Origin: Elusimicrobia bacterium RIFOXYA2_FULL_47_53
Lineage (GTDB): Bacteria; Elusimicrobiota; Endomicrobiia; Endomicrobiales; XYA2-FULL-47-53
Direction: 5' to 3'
Assembly: GCA_001800315.1 (NCBI GenBank)
Contig: MGVE01000001.1
Coordinates: 140,269 to 204,268, forward strand
Length of the DNA stretch: 64,000 nucleotides
The translations under genes and the position numbers were made by a program. The notes beneath the pieces are model-generated. The model did not search any database. It was not told the origin of the DNA and saw only the letters and a list, made by a program, of their open reading frames with translations. Each line of letters begins with the position of its first letter. The first letter of the stretch is position 1. This document shows, piece after piece, positions 8,533 to 16,191 of this stretch.

Positions 8533-9849
8533 TCATAATATCCATTCACCTTTTGTTTTTTCATCGTTTAAACAATTTAATATCTTTTCCTGATCCGAAG
8601 CGCTCAGAGATGTTTTATCAAAGTTTGTTCTGCCGGCCATTGTTTTAAAGTTCTTTAATACTTCTCTTTTTACGGTGCTATCGCTGTCGTTGTACAGGTC
8701 AAATAATATTTTAATCGTATCGGGATTGGCTATCAGCGCCAGGGCACGCACAACATTGGATCTTATCTGAGGGTTCTCGTTTTTTGACATTTTTTTTAGA
8801 AAATCAAGCGCCGAGCCCGGCGCGTACTCATAGAGGTTTTGCGCCATCGCGGCGATTCTTTCCCGGGCCGATTCAAGAGCCGGAGAAGCAAATTCACCGG
8901 TGCTTATGTCTCCGTCAAGAATTTCAAGAATCCTGGCCTGCTGCTGGTGAAAAAAAGCTTCCTGTGGGGCGGCATTCCTGCCGTATTTAGCTATCATTTC
9001 GGAACGGAGCCTTTCTTCAATCTGCCTGGTTTTCTGCTCCAGTTCTATTTTAAGCCTTTCTTCTTCCTTCCTTGATCTTTGCTTAAGTTCAACCCTGAAC
9101 TGCTCGGCGATCTGATGCTCGTATTTGATTTTCTCTTTATGTTTTTCAAGTTCAATAGATACATTGTTCTTTTCTTTAGAAAGCGTTTTAAACTCCTCTT
9201 CAACCTTTAACAGGCTGGCCCTTACTTTTTTCAGGGAAATTGATTCAATTATCAGGGAGGCCAAAAGAACAATAAACCCGAGAAAGAAAACGGACGCGGC
9301 TCCCGCAAAAATAAAAAAGTATCTTATCTTGTAATCATTTGACTTGTCCCGATAAACCGCGTTAAGAGGCGCCCTCTGCTCGGCCGTTCGCTTCACGGGA
9401 GCTTCCGCCTTTACCGCCGGCTTATACTGTTTTGTAACCTGAGTCTGCGGTTCAGGATAGCTTTTTCGCTCTTTTGATTCTCCCGGTTTATTGTATTCCT
9501 GGGCGGTGTTCATCAGGTCGTTCGTAAGCTTGTATAATTCCTGAACCCTCTGGTTTTGCGGAGCGAAAGCGTTCGCTCTGCTGATGTATTCCAGGGCCTG
9601 CCTGTAGTTTCTGTTCATGTGAGCCTGGGTCGTAGCCTCAATAAGTATTTTAATAATAAATTCCCGAATTTTGGCGTTAGAAGGGTCTAATTTTTGAGCC
9701 TTTTCAAGATTTTCAACGGCTTCAGCGAAATTACCCTGCAGATATTTCTCGGTACCGGCGTTGAAATACAAATTGGAATCTTCCGATGAGAATATCGTCC
9801 CGAGCGAGAAAAAAATAATTAAAATAATTGAAGCGGTTATTTTTATCAT
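8533..9849 (-). CDS. TPR, transmembrane, coiled-coil and HEAT-repeat protein of unknown function
   Basis: The protein has 438 residues with an unusual order of modules: a signal-like hydrophobic N-terminus (about 1-22), TPR repeats (about 25-115), a proline- and lysine-rich linker, one strong membrane helix (about 178-203), a charged coiled coil (about 205-290), and HEAT-like repeats to the C-terminus (about 320-430). If the N-terminal segment is cleaved or acts as a second anchor, the TPRs lie outside the cytoplasm and the HEAT repeats inside. That would make it a scaffold linking the two faces of the inner membrane. It ends 94 bases before the kinase gene and follows the PorV-TPR gene by 33 bases. 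I do not recognise a named family. Confidence 0.8.
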   Translation of the reverse strand: MIKITASIILIIFFSLGTIFSSEDSNLYFNAGTEKYLQGNFAEAVENLEKAQKLDPSNAKIREFIIKILIEATTQAHMNRNYRQALEYISRANAFAPQNQRVQELYKLTNDLMNTAQEYNKPGESKERKSYPEPQTQVTKQYKPAVKAEAPVKRTAEQRAPLNAVYRDKSNDYKIRYFFIFAGAASVFFLGFIVLLASLIIESISLKKVRASLLKVEEEFKTLSKEKNNVSIELEKHKEKIKYEHQIAEQFRVELKQRSRKEEERLKIELEQKTRQIEERLRSEMIAKYGRNAAPQEAFFHQQQARILEILDGDISTGEFASPALESARERIAAMAQNLYEYAPGSALDFLKKMSKNENPQIRSNVVRALALIANPDTIKILFDLYNDSDSTVKREVLKNFKTMAGRTNFDKTSLSASDQEKILNCLNDEKTKGEWIL

Positions 9850-9882
9850 AATATTAACCTCTTGGAGCCATATTGAGTCAAA

Positions 9883-11343
9883 TTACTGAGATATTTCCAG
9901 AATTGTCTGTATTCTCTTAAGGAGCAGAGAGGCCTCCGTGTTTTGCGGATCAATCTTCATAACCTCTATTAATTCGCCTTTAGCGTCATTATATTTCTGT
10001 TCACCCAGATATAGCTGCGCCTGAGAGAGAAAACCCATGACCCTAACTTCCGTGTTATCGGGTTGAATATCCAGCAGGTAATTAATGTCGCTCATGGCGG
10101 CCTCGTACTTCCCTTGTTTATAGTTTGCCCGTATTTCCTTGAGCCTTCGGACAATTGTTTCGCTGTTCATTCTTGATCTAATTTCCGCGAGCAGAGCTTT
10201 TGCCTCTTCCTGGGCAGGATCGGATTTCAGAATCGCCTCAAGAATTTCAGCGGACGCGCTGTATTGTTTTTTCTCGTATTTATCCCTCGCGTCTATAAAC
10301 ATTATTATCAGCTTTGAGGAGGTTTTTAAGCGCTCTTTTTCAAAGCGGATCCGCTCCAGTTCGTTAGCCGATTTGTTTTCAAATTCAATCCTTTCATTCT
10401 TAAGGTTTTCCCACTCGCTTTTTACCCTCTCCTCGGCCTCGGTCAATATAAAGCCGTAACGGACAGTAAGCGTGAAAGAATGAATCAAATCAAGCGGATG
10501 GTATATGATAGCATAGTCAAAATCAATCTGCCTTGTTGAAAATCCGAAACCCGCGGAAAACTGCTTCTGATTCGCCCCCACGCGCCAGTGAGCCATTTTA
10601 GGATAATCGTACTCCAGGCCCGCAAACCATCTGGAAACCAGATTCCCGCTCTGGAATAAATTTAAGATATGCAGGTCAACAGCCGCCGTAAGTTTCCCCG
10701 GAATCAGTATACGGCTGTATCCGGCTTTGGGGACAAATTCAAATACATCCGTGCCCAGCCGGGCCGGGATGATATTAGACAAGGTCAGCCCCCAGCTGTC
10801 CGCGGGAGAGGTCTTGATAATAAGGCCGGCGTCGGCTCCGGCTCCGCGCGCGGAATAATAATCAATATCCTGGGAAATAAACTTTGCTCCGCCCCCCGCG
10901 AAAATGTTTTTTGAAAGCTTGCGCGAGTATACGGCCATTATCGTTGTGTTGACATCCGCGAAGCTTCCCAAAGTTTCTCCGAGAGCGTTGGTCTTTTCGG
11001 CATCGGAAGAGGAAAGCCTTATCAGCGAAAGCCCGAACGAATGTTTTTCGTTGAACGGATAACCGTAGCTCATAGCTATGAACTGACCCTGGGCGAACAG
11101 AGGGGTCACATTAAAGCTTGCTTCTTTCCACCAGAGGCTGGCCAGGCTGGCCGGGTTTGAATAAATCAGCTCTGCTTTGCCGTCAAGCCCTGTCCCCGCG
11201 AGCCCGAGAGAGGCGCCTCTGGCGCCTCCGGAAAACGCGTTAAGGTATTCTCCCGCGTAGCCGCTGTAGTCCTGCTGCAGCCAGGAAAATGAATCTGATG
11301 AGAGTAGCAGTAGCAGCATGATAGCCGGCGCGAGCCTTTTCAT
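9883..11343 (-). CDS. PorV/PorQ-like outer-membrane protein fused to TPR repeats
   Basis: The 486-residue protein starts with a signal peptide (about 1-19). Residues about 20-300 look like the PorV/PorQ family: a GARGASLGLAGTG opening, YSNPASLASLWW, then alternating beta strands with aromatic ends, as expected of a small outer-membrane barrel. The C-terminal part (about 300-486) is helical: a charged coiled coil, then TPR motifs such as KYEAAMSDINYLLDIQPDN. PorV carries type IX secretion substrates on the cell surface in Bacteroidota, but here the TPR tail would lie in the periplasm. A protein with a type IX-like C-terminal domain is encoded two genes upstream. Function is inferred from family and context. 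Confidence 0.8.
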   Translation of the reverse strand: MKRLAPAIMLLLLLSSDSFSWLQQDYSGYAGEYLNAFSGGARGASLGLAGTGLDGKAELIYSNPASLASLWWKEASFNVTPLFAQGQFIAMSYGYPFNEKHSFGLSLIRLSSSDAEKTNALGETLGSFADVNTTIMAVYSRKLSKNIFAGGGAKFISQDIDYYSARGAGADAGLIIKTSPADSWGLTLSNIIPARLGTDVFEFVPKAGYSRILIPGKLTAAVDLHILNLFQSGNLVSRWFAGLEYDYPKMAHWRVGANQKQFSAGFGFSTRQIDFDYAIIYHPLDLIHSFTLTVRYGFILTEAEERVKSEWENLKNERIEFENKSANELERIRFEKERLKTSSKLIIMFIDARDKYEKKQYSASAEILEAILKSDPAQEEAKALLAEIRSRMNSETIVRRLKEIRANYKQGKYEAAMSDINYLLDIQPDNTEVRVMGFLSQAQLYLGEQKYNDAKGELIEVMKIDPQNTEASLLLKRIQTILEISQ

Positions 11344-11345
11344 AG

Positions 11346-11720
11346 TTATTGGCGCTGCAAAATCTCGTTAACCGTTGAAAGCAGGGTGGCGACTTTAAAG
11401 GGCTTCTCAAGATAGGCGGCAACACTGACGCCTTCTCTTGCTTTAAGAAATTCCTGCATATGCCCTTTGCCCGTGACAATTACAACGGGAATGCCGGCTG
11501 TTTCCGGGTTTTCCCTGAGCCTGAGATTCACGGAATAACCGTCCAGCACAGGCATCATAATGTCAAGAATTATCAAATCCGGCTTAAAGGACGCGACTTT
11601 TTTAAGAGCCTCTAAACCGTCGGCCGCGCTGTCGGTTATATAGCCGGAACCGTCCAGGGCGGATTTCAGGACGAAAACAATGTCTTTTTCGTCATCAACC
11701 ACAAGCACTTTTTTGGACAT
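11346..11720 (-). CDS. single-domain response regulator (CheY-like)
   Basis: A 124-residue receiver with no output domain. The acidic pocket D9-D10 and phospho-acceptor D53 in LIILDIMMP are present, as are the conserved threonine (VVIVTGKG) and lysine (LEKPFK). The start is well supported by GGAGGGG seven bases before the ATG, and the stop is followed within two bases by the PorV-TPR start. It therefore sits inside an apparent operon of secreted proteins, between the kelch protein and the PorV-TPR protein. Such regulators act by protein contact or as phosphorelay intermediates; the hybrid kinases about 3 kb away are plausible partners. Confidence 0.93.
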   Translation of the reverse strand: MSKKVLVVDDEKDIVFVLKSALDGSGYITDSAADGLEALKKVASFKPDLIILDIMMPVLDGYSVNLRLRENPETAGIPVVIVTGKGHMQEFLKAREGVSVAAYLEKPFKVATLLSTVNEILQRQ

Positions 11721-11734
11721 ATCCCCTCCACGAC

Positions 11735-14700
11735 TTATTTTACAACCCCAATCTTCCTTAACTGCTTTTCGGAGCCGCTTTTAATCTCAAGCAGATAGAT
11801 GCCGTTGGCCACATATCTCCCGGAGTTATTTTTACCGTCCCATTTTATCTCATTGGAATAGCCGGTCGGCTGGCCCTTTGCGCCTTCCGAGCCTGAAGGA
11901 TAATTTCTTTCAAGCACCAGATCCCCCAGCTGTGTGTATATTTTAATGGTCGTATCGTGATTTTCCGTTAACACATAAAGAATCCTGGTCTCCTCTTTGC
12001 CGGCCGCGAAAGGGTTTGGAAAATTTGTTACGCCGGAAATCGCGGAAACAGGCGCGAGAGCCCCTACAAGAGTTATCACGCCTAATTTTGATATCGCTGT
12101 TCTAACTGCGCCGGCGCCTGAGTCAATAGAAGGGAAATCAGGAGCCGTTTCCCATTTGCCGGCATTTTCATTGAGCAGGGCGCATCTTAAGTTTTTCAGG
12201 GGCACGCTTGTGCCGTCATAATAGTTGTCTTTGTTGCTGTTGCGATATCTGAATTTAATTTCGCATTTGGGATTATCAACGGGAAGCACGCTATCGTCCG
12301 CCGCGCAAACGCTTAATCTGTATGAGTCTTCATTCAGCGGTTTAATAAGCCTGTCGGCCAGCGTAAATTCATCAGCCATGGCTATGGCCTTGAGCTCGGA
12401 CGACTGAACCTTTACAATTTTCAGGTAGCCGTTGTCAGGAAGGCCCTGCGTGATTTCAGCGTACAATTTGGAATCCGTGCTGGTGGTTTTGAAACGGCTT
12501 AAAACAAAAGCCCAGCCCGAGCCGGAACTGATTTTTTCAAGTCCCAGAGGGTCTTTTGCCACTACTCTCCAGAAGTAAGTGGTTTCCTGGGTTAAACTTA
12601 ACGGGGAAAGCCTGTAAGTGTTTGTGCTTATGCCTTCAACAACAAAGGATGGAGTGAAGTTCTCGGCTGTGCTGATGACAAGAGAAAACGAGATAATATC
12701 TTCAGGGTTCGGGTCCCCGTTATTTTCCCAGGCGAAATCAAGATTCAGCTGCGAGACATTATCCCCGCTGGCCGGATAGATAATTGAAAAATCCATCGGA
12801 GGAAAGTTCTGGTTATTAACCGAAATATCGGCTGTTGAAAGGGCCTCAGCGGAGAGCGGAGGAGCGCCGTTGTCAGTGACAATAATTTTAATCCGGTAGT
12901 TCGGGCCGTTTGGGATAGTTCTTGTATTTAACTGGTAATAAGTCGCGTTAACCGTTGATAACAGCGAGAAATTTTCTCCGCTGTCATTTGAAATATATAC
13001 GGCTGAGGAGTGAGAGTCGGCGAGATTTGGGTCGGATACGGACCAGGAAATTTGAACCGTACCGCTGATGGTTGTGCCTCCCGCGGGTGTCTGAAGCGAC
13101 ACCGAAGGAGCCTCGTTAATATTGGAAATCTGAAAGTTCGCGGCGGAAGCAGTTGAAAAATTCAGGCCCCTTTCGTCCGTTGCGGTTATTTTTATTTTGT
13201 GTTCGGCGCCGTTGCAGGTCTGCCGGGTATTCCATAGGTAATGGGTGGTTCCGTTTGGCAGGCCGGAGGCTACAGTAACAGGGAAAGTAAGCCCGCCGTC
13301 AAAAGATTCGTATATTGAAAACACCCTTGTGTCTCCCGGGTTAGGATCTGCCGAACTCCAGAGAATATCCTGTTCCGCGGCCCAGTTTTCCCCTCCGGAC
13401 GGCGCTATAATGGTTACTAAGGGAGGAGCATTGGTTAAAGCGCTCGCCTGTGGAGAAGAGATTGTTGAAGAATTGCCGGCGATATCGTACAGCTTCACCG
13501 CGAAATAGTAGGTTGTGGAATTGTTTAAACCGTCAACGGCGACATTCTCATGATGCCCCTGCGGCGAGTTGGCGAAGCTGCCGGTGTTTTGCCCGGGAGT
13601 TGAGTCAAAGCTTCCCGCTGTAATGGCTGAAATTGAACTGTGCCTGATGTCATAGGCCTTAAAATAGGTGTTTCCGGAGGGGCTTGAATCCCACGGAGAG
13701 GTCCAGGAAAGAATTATCTGTCCGTTGGAATAGCCTATAGAAGCTGAAAGGTCGGTTATAGGGTTTGGAGCGATCGTGTCAACATAAAGAGTATAACTGT
13801 CAGACCAGTCGCCGTAAGCGGTGGCGTCAAAGGCTCTTACCTGCCAGTACCAGGTGCCCGGGGTCAGGAGCGAGGTGGTTCCGGAAGTCAGAAAAGATGT
13901 GGTATTGAGCCCAGAGGTGCTTATTTCGGGGCTTGAGAAAGCAGGAGCGTTGTCAACCTGCAGATGGTATGTGATAATATCTCCCGTGTCAGAGTCCTGC
14001 GAGTCTAACCAGGAAAAGACGGGCCTGGAAAAATTTGTGGTGGCGCCGGTGAGCGGCGAAAGCAGTGTTACTTTATTCGGGGCGGAATTGTATGTTACGG
14101 TTACCGACTTTATGACAGGAGTTTTGGGAAGCGTTGTCGCGTCAAAATATGCTTTATATTTTATAAATCTCCTGTTGTTATGCACTGTCGTGCCGATAGA
14201 ATAAGGCGGCATGCCGGTGAAAAAAGTATTCGTATTGCCGTCCGGCCCCCTGAAACTATCCCAGTTAGCGTTGTCAGTTGACGATGCCAGCTGGAATTTT
14301 AAGGTAGTACCTGTTATAACCTGAGGGTTATCCGTGACGCTGAGCTGTTTCCACTGCAAAGATGTCGTAAAAGGCACATCAATATAGGCCGATTCAAAAC
14401 TGCCGGAGGCGCGGTAAACGAAATATCTCGTTTCCTGAAGATTCGCGGTATCACTGCCGCCGAAAAAAAATGATTTTCTTTGAGAAGGAATATAGACAGC
14501 GGACTGTCCGTATCTGGCGGTAATTACATTTAACGGCGCTTCATTGCTCAGGGCCCAGGAATTTGTTATCGGCACAAAATACCTGATATCATTGTAACGA
14601 GTCGTATTGAATATTCCTCCCGTGACGACTATACAGGAAGAAGTAAAAGAGTTATACGCGTCGTAGAACATTGATGAATCCGTCCTTGCTTCAGGCGCGT

Positions 14701-15526
14701 TACTGGCAGCGTTATAAACATACCAGGAGCTTGAAACTACATCGTAGGACCATAGATCCTGCATCTCCGCATTGGAAATATTAACGCCTCCGAATATAAA
14801 CACTTTACCGGCATTATCGTAAGCTATTGAGGCGCCGGTGCGCGCCGCCGGCGCGGTTTGAGGCGAGGCCAGGCTCCAGGTTTTTGCGGCTATATCGTAA
14901 AACCAGGTTTCGTTTGATTTGGTTCCCTCGGTGTTGCCGCCAAAAAGAACCACCTTGGATTGATTATCAACCCTTGCCATGGAAAAGAAAGCCCTGTTTG
15001 AAGGTGAGGTTGAGACGGACTGTTCCTCCCATTTTGTTGTGCTGCAATTGTAGAACCAGGTGTCTCCGTAGTAAGTTCCAGCCTCATTTTTACCGCCAAA
15101 CAGAAGTATCCTGTTTGAGTCAAGAGGCACAATGGTGTGTCCGTATCTTGCCTGGGGCGCCACAGTGCTTGTAATTATGTGCTGGTTCCATAAATTATTT
15201 GAGGAATTGTATTCCCAGACATCATTAAATTCACTCCCTGAATTGTATCCGCCAAAAACTATCATGGATGAATTTGATGCCGGATTCAGGCAGGCAGAAT
15301 GCCAGCGTCTTGGGGAAGGGCTTAAGGCGGGAGTCAGGTCTGAAGACCACTGAAAACTCAGCTGTATGCTGTCAGTCGCGGCGTCAACAACCTGAACCTG
15401 ATCCTGCTTCCCTGAATTAAACTGGTTGTACGAGTTTTGAGTAGAAGAATTGGCAAACACAAGAGAGTCAGCCGCGCATGAGAGCAACAGGATAAGCGTA
15501 TAAAATGAATGACGAATATTTCTCAC
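11735..15526 (-). CDS. giant secreted kelch/fibronectin-like protein with FlgD/type IX-like C-terminal domain
   Basis: A 1263-residue secreted protein with a signal peptide (about 1-26). Residues about 75-370 hold five or six kelch repeats (pattern VFGG...D.W.Y......W), expected to fold as a beta propeller. Several fibronectin/Ig-like beta modules follow (about 480-1010). The last roughly 100 residues match the FlgD-like or type IX sorting domain: NFPNPFAAG, IKIYTQLGDLV, IKWDGKNNSGRYVANGIYLL and a final KIGVVK. The likely start is a GTG, because the signal peptide begins there, though no well-spaced Shine-Dalgarno is seen. The gene is 15 bases upstream of the response regulator. It probably is a surface or extracellular adhesin or enzyme-like protein; no catalytic motif was recognised. 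Confidence 0.88.
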   Translation of the reverse strand: MRNIRHSFYTLILLLSCAADSLVFANSSTQNSYNQFNSGKQDQVQVVDAATDSIQLSFQWSSDLTPALSPSPRRWHSACLNPASNSSMIVFGGYNSGSEFNDVWEYNSSNNLWNQHIITSTVAPQARYGHTIVPLDSNRILLFGGKNEAGTYYGDTWFYNCSTTKWEEQSVSTSPSNRAFFSMARVDNQSKVVLFGGNTEGTKSNETWFYDIAAKTWSLASPQTAPAARTGASIAYDNAGKVFIFGGVNISNAEMQDLWSYDVVSSSWYVYNAASNAPEARTDSSMFYDAYNSFTSSCIVVTGGIFNTTRYNDIRYFVPITNSWALSNEAPLNVITARYGQSAVYIPSQRKSFFFGGSDTANLQETRYFVYRASGSFESAYIDVPFTTSLQWKQLSVTDNPQVITGTTLKFQLASSTDNANWDSFRGPDGNTNTFFTGMPPYSIGTTVHNNRRFIKYKAYFDATTLPKTPVIKSVTVTYNSAPNKVTLLSPLTGATTNFSRPVFSWLDSQDSDTGDIITYHLQVDNAPAFSSPEISTSGLNTTSFLTSGTTSLLTPGTWYWQVRAFDATAYGDWSDSYTLYVDTIAPNPITDLSASIGYSNGQIILSWTSPWDSSPSGNTYFKAYDIRHSSISAITAGSFDSTPGQNTGSFANSPQGHHENVAVDGLNNSTTYYFAVKLYDIAGNSSTISSPQASALTNAPPLVTIIAPSGGENWAAEQDILWSSADPNPGDTRVFSIYESFDGGLTFPVTVASGLPNGTTHYLWNTRQTCNGAEHKIKITATDERGLNFSTASAANFQISNINEAPSVSLQTPAGGTTISGTVQISWSVSDPNLADSHSSAVYISNDSGENFSLLSTVNATYYQLNTRTIPNGPNYRIKIIVTDNGAPPLSAEALSTADISVNNQNFPPMDFSIIYPASGDNVSQLNLDFAWENNGDPNPEDIISFSLVISTAENFTPSFVVEGISTNTYRLSPLSLTQETTYFWRVVAKDPLGLEKISSGSGWAFVLSRFKTTSTDSKLYAEITQGLPDNGYLKIVKVQSSELKAIAMADEFTLADRLIKPLNEDSYRLSVCAADDSVLPVDNPKCEIKFRYRNSNKDNYYDGTSVPLKNLRCALLNENAGKWETAPDFPSIDSGAGAVRTAISKLGVITLVGALAPVSAISGVTNFPNPFAAGKEETRILYVLTENHDTTIKIYTQLGDLVLERNYPSGSEGAKGQPTGYSNEIKWDGKNNSGRYVANGIYLLEIKSGSEKQLRKIGVVK

Positions 15527-15595
15527 CCCTGTTTTCGTTGTGCCTAAGCCGGATATAATAATTTTTACGGCCGACGCGCGTTTACCGGGACAGGC

Positions 15596-15970
15596 TTACT
15601 CAAGAAGTTTTGCCATTACGGCCTGCCTTAAGTATTTAAGGTCAAACGGCTTGAAAATGCAGTCAAAAGCGCCGATGCGAAAGGCATCAACAACTTTTTC
15701 GGCGTCGCGGTAAGCGGTAATCATAATAACAGGCAGGTCGGGCTGAATTTTTTTTAATTCTCTCAAAGTTTCAATGCCGTTCATGCCCGGCATTGCCATA
15801 TCCAGAAGAACCAGATTCGCCTTCATTTCATGAAGTTTGTCAACGGCCTGCTGTCCGCTCTTAGCCGTCAACACCTTAAACCCCTCACTACTGAGAAACT
15901 CGCCAAGAATCATTAATATGTCCGGCTCGTCGTCAACAATCATGATGCTGCTCTTTTTAGTTTCTGCCAC
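15596..15970 (-). CDS. single-domain response regulator (CheY-like)
   Basis: A 124-residue receiver starting at a GTG (15970) that is preceded by GGGGAGG at five bases. A longer frame back to 16015 would need a TTG and lacks a ribosome site, so I reject it. The acidic pair D13-D14, phospho-acceptor D57 in LVLLDMAMP, the threonine of VIMITAYRD and the lysine of IFKPF are all present. There is no output domain. It lies between the receiver-GAF-kinase gene and the kelch gene, separated from the former by a 221-base gap full of repeats. It is the same length as the regulator at 11346-11720 but clearly diverged from it. Confidence 0.9.
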   Translation of the reverse strand: MAETKKSSIMIVDDEPDILMILGEFLSSEGFKVLTAKSGQQAVDKLHEMKANLVLLDMAMPGMNGIETLRELKKIQPDLPVIMITAYRDAEKVVDAFRIGAFDCIFKPFDLKYLRQAVMAKLLE

Positions 15971-16016
15971 AATAACCTCCCCGGTTAGCCACCCCTTCGC
16001 ATCTTTGCTGCTCAAA

Positions 16017-16036
16017 TTGAGTCTGTTGAAAAACCC
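16017..16036. repeat. solo sequence resembling the terminal repeat of the 62591-62757 element
   Basis: The stretch TTGAGTCTGTTGAAAAACCC matches the right terminal repeat of the MITE-like element at 62591-62757 (read inward, TGAGTCAGTTGAAAAACC) at 17 of 18 compared positions. No partner end was found nearby; a different repeat family begins 13 bases later. Confidence 0.5.
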
Positions 16037-16048
16037 TTAAAACGACCC

Positions 16049-16132
16049 GTCATTGCGATCTCCCGCAGGGAGAGAAGCAATCTTGAAGTTTCGTTGTTGT
16101 CGTTGCGAGCGACTGAAAGGAGCGTGGCAATC
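16049..16132. repeat. GTCATTGCGA-type dispersed repeat, two units
   Basis: Two related units lie in tandem: 16049-16084 begins GTCATTGCGA and contains the hairpin ATTGC..TCTCCC-GCA-GGGAGA..GCAAT, and 16100-16132 reads TCGTTGCGAGCGA...GCGTGGCAATC. This ATTGCGA...GCAATC class is familiar from many bacterial genomes as a non-coding palindromic repeat. It fills most of the gap between the receiver-GAF-kinase and the response-regulator gene, so the two may be separate transcription units or be separated by an RNA hairpin. Confidence 0.7.
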
Positions 16133-16191
16133 CCGCAGTTTTCGCCGGACTATTCGGTGCGATTTTGACACGCAGGGCAGCTTTAAAAGGT

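Noticed and set aside
9868-9885. CATATTGAGTCAA matching the left end region of the MITE-like element
   Set aside because: The identity is only 13 bases and does not continue into the GTTGAAAAA part; it overlaps ordinary gene-end sequence and is probably chance.
15971-16015. Longer response-regulator frame from a TTG at 16015
   Set aside because: The GTG at 15970 has GGGGAGG at proper spacing and gives a standard 124-residue receiver; the extension runs almost to the neighbouring repeat.
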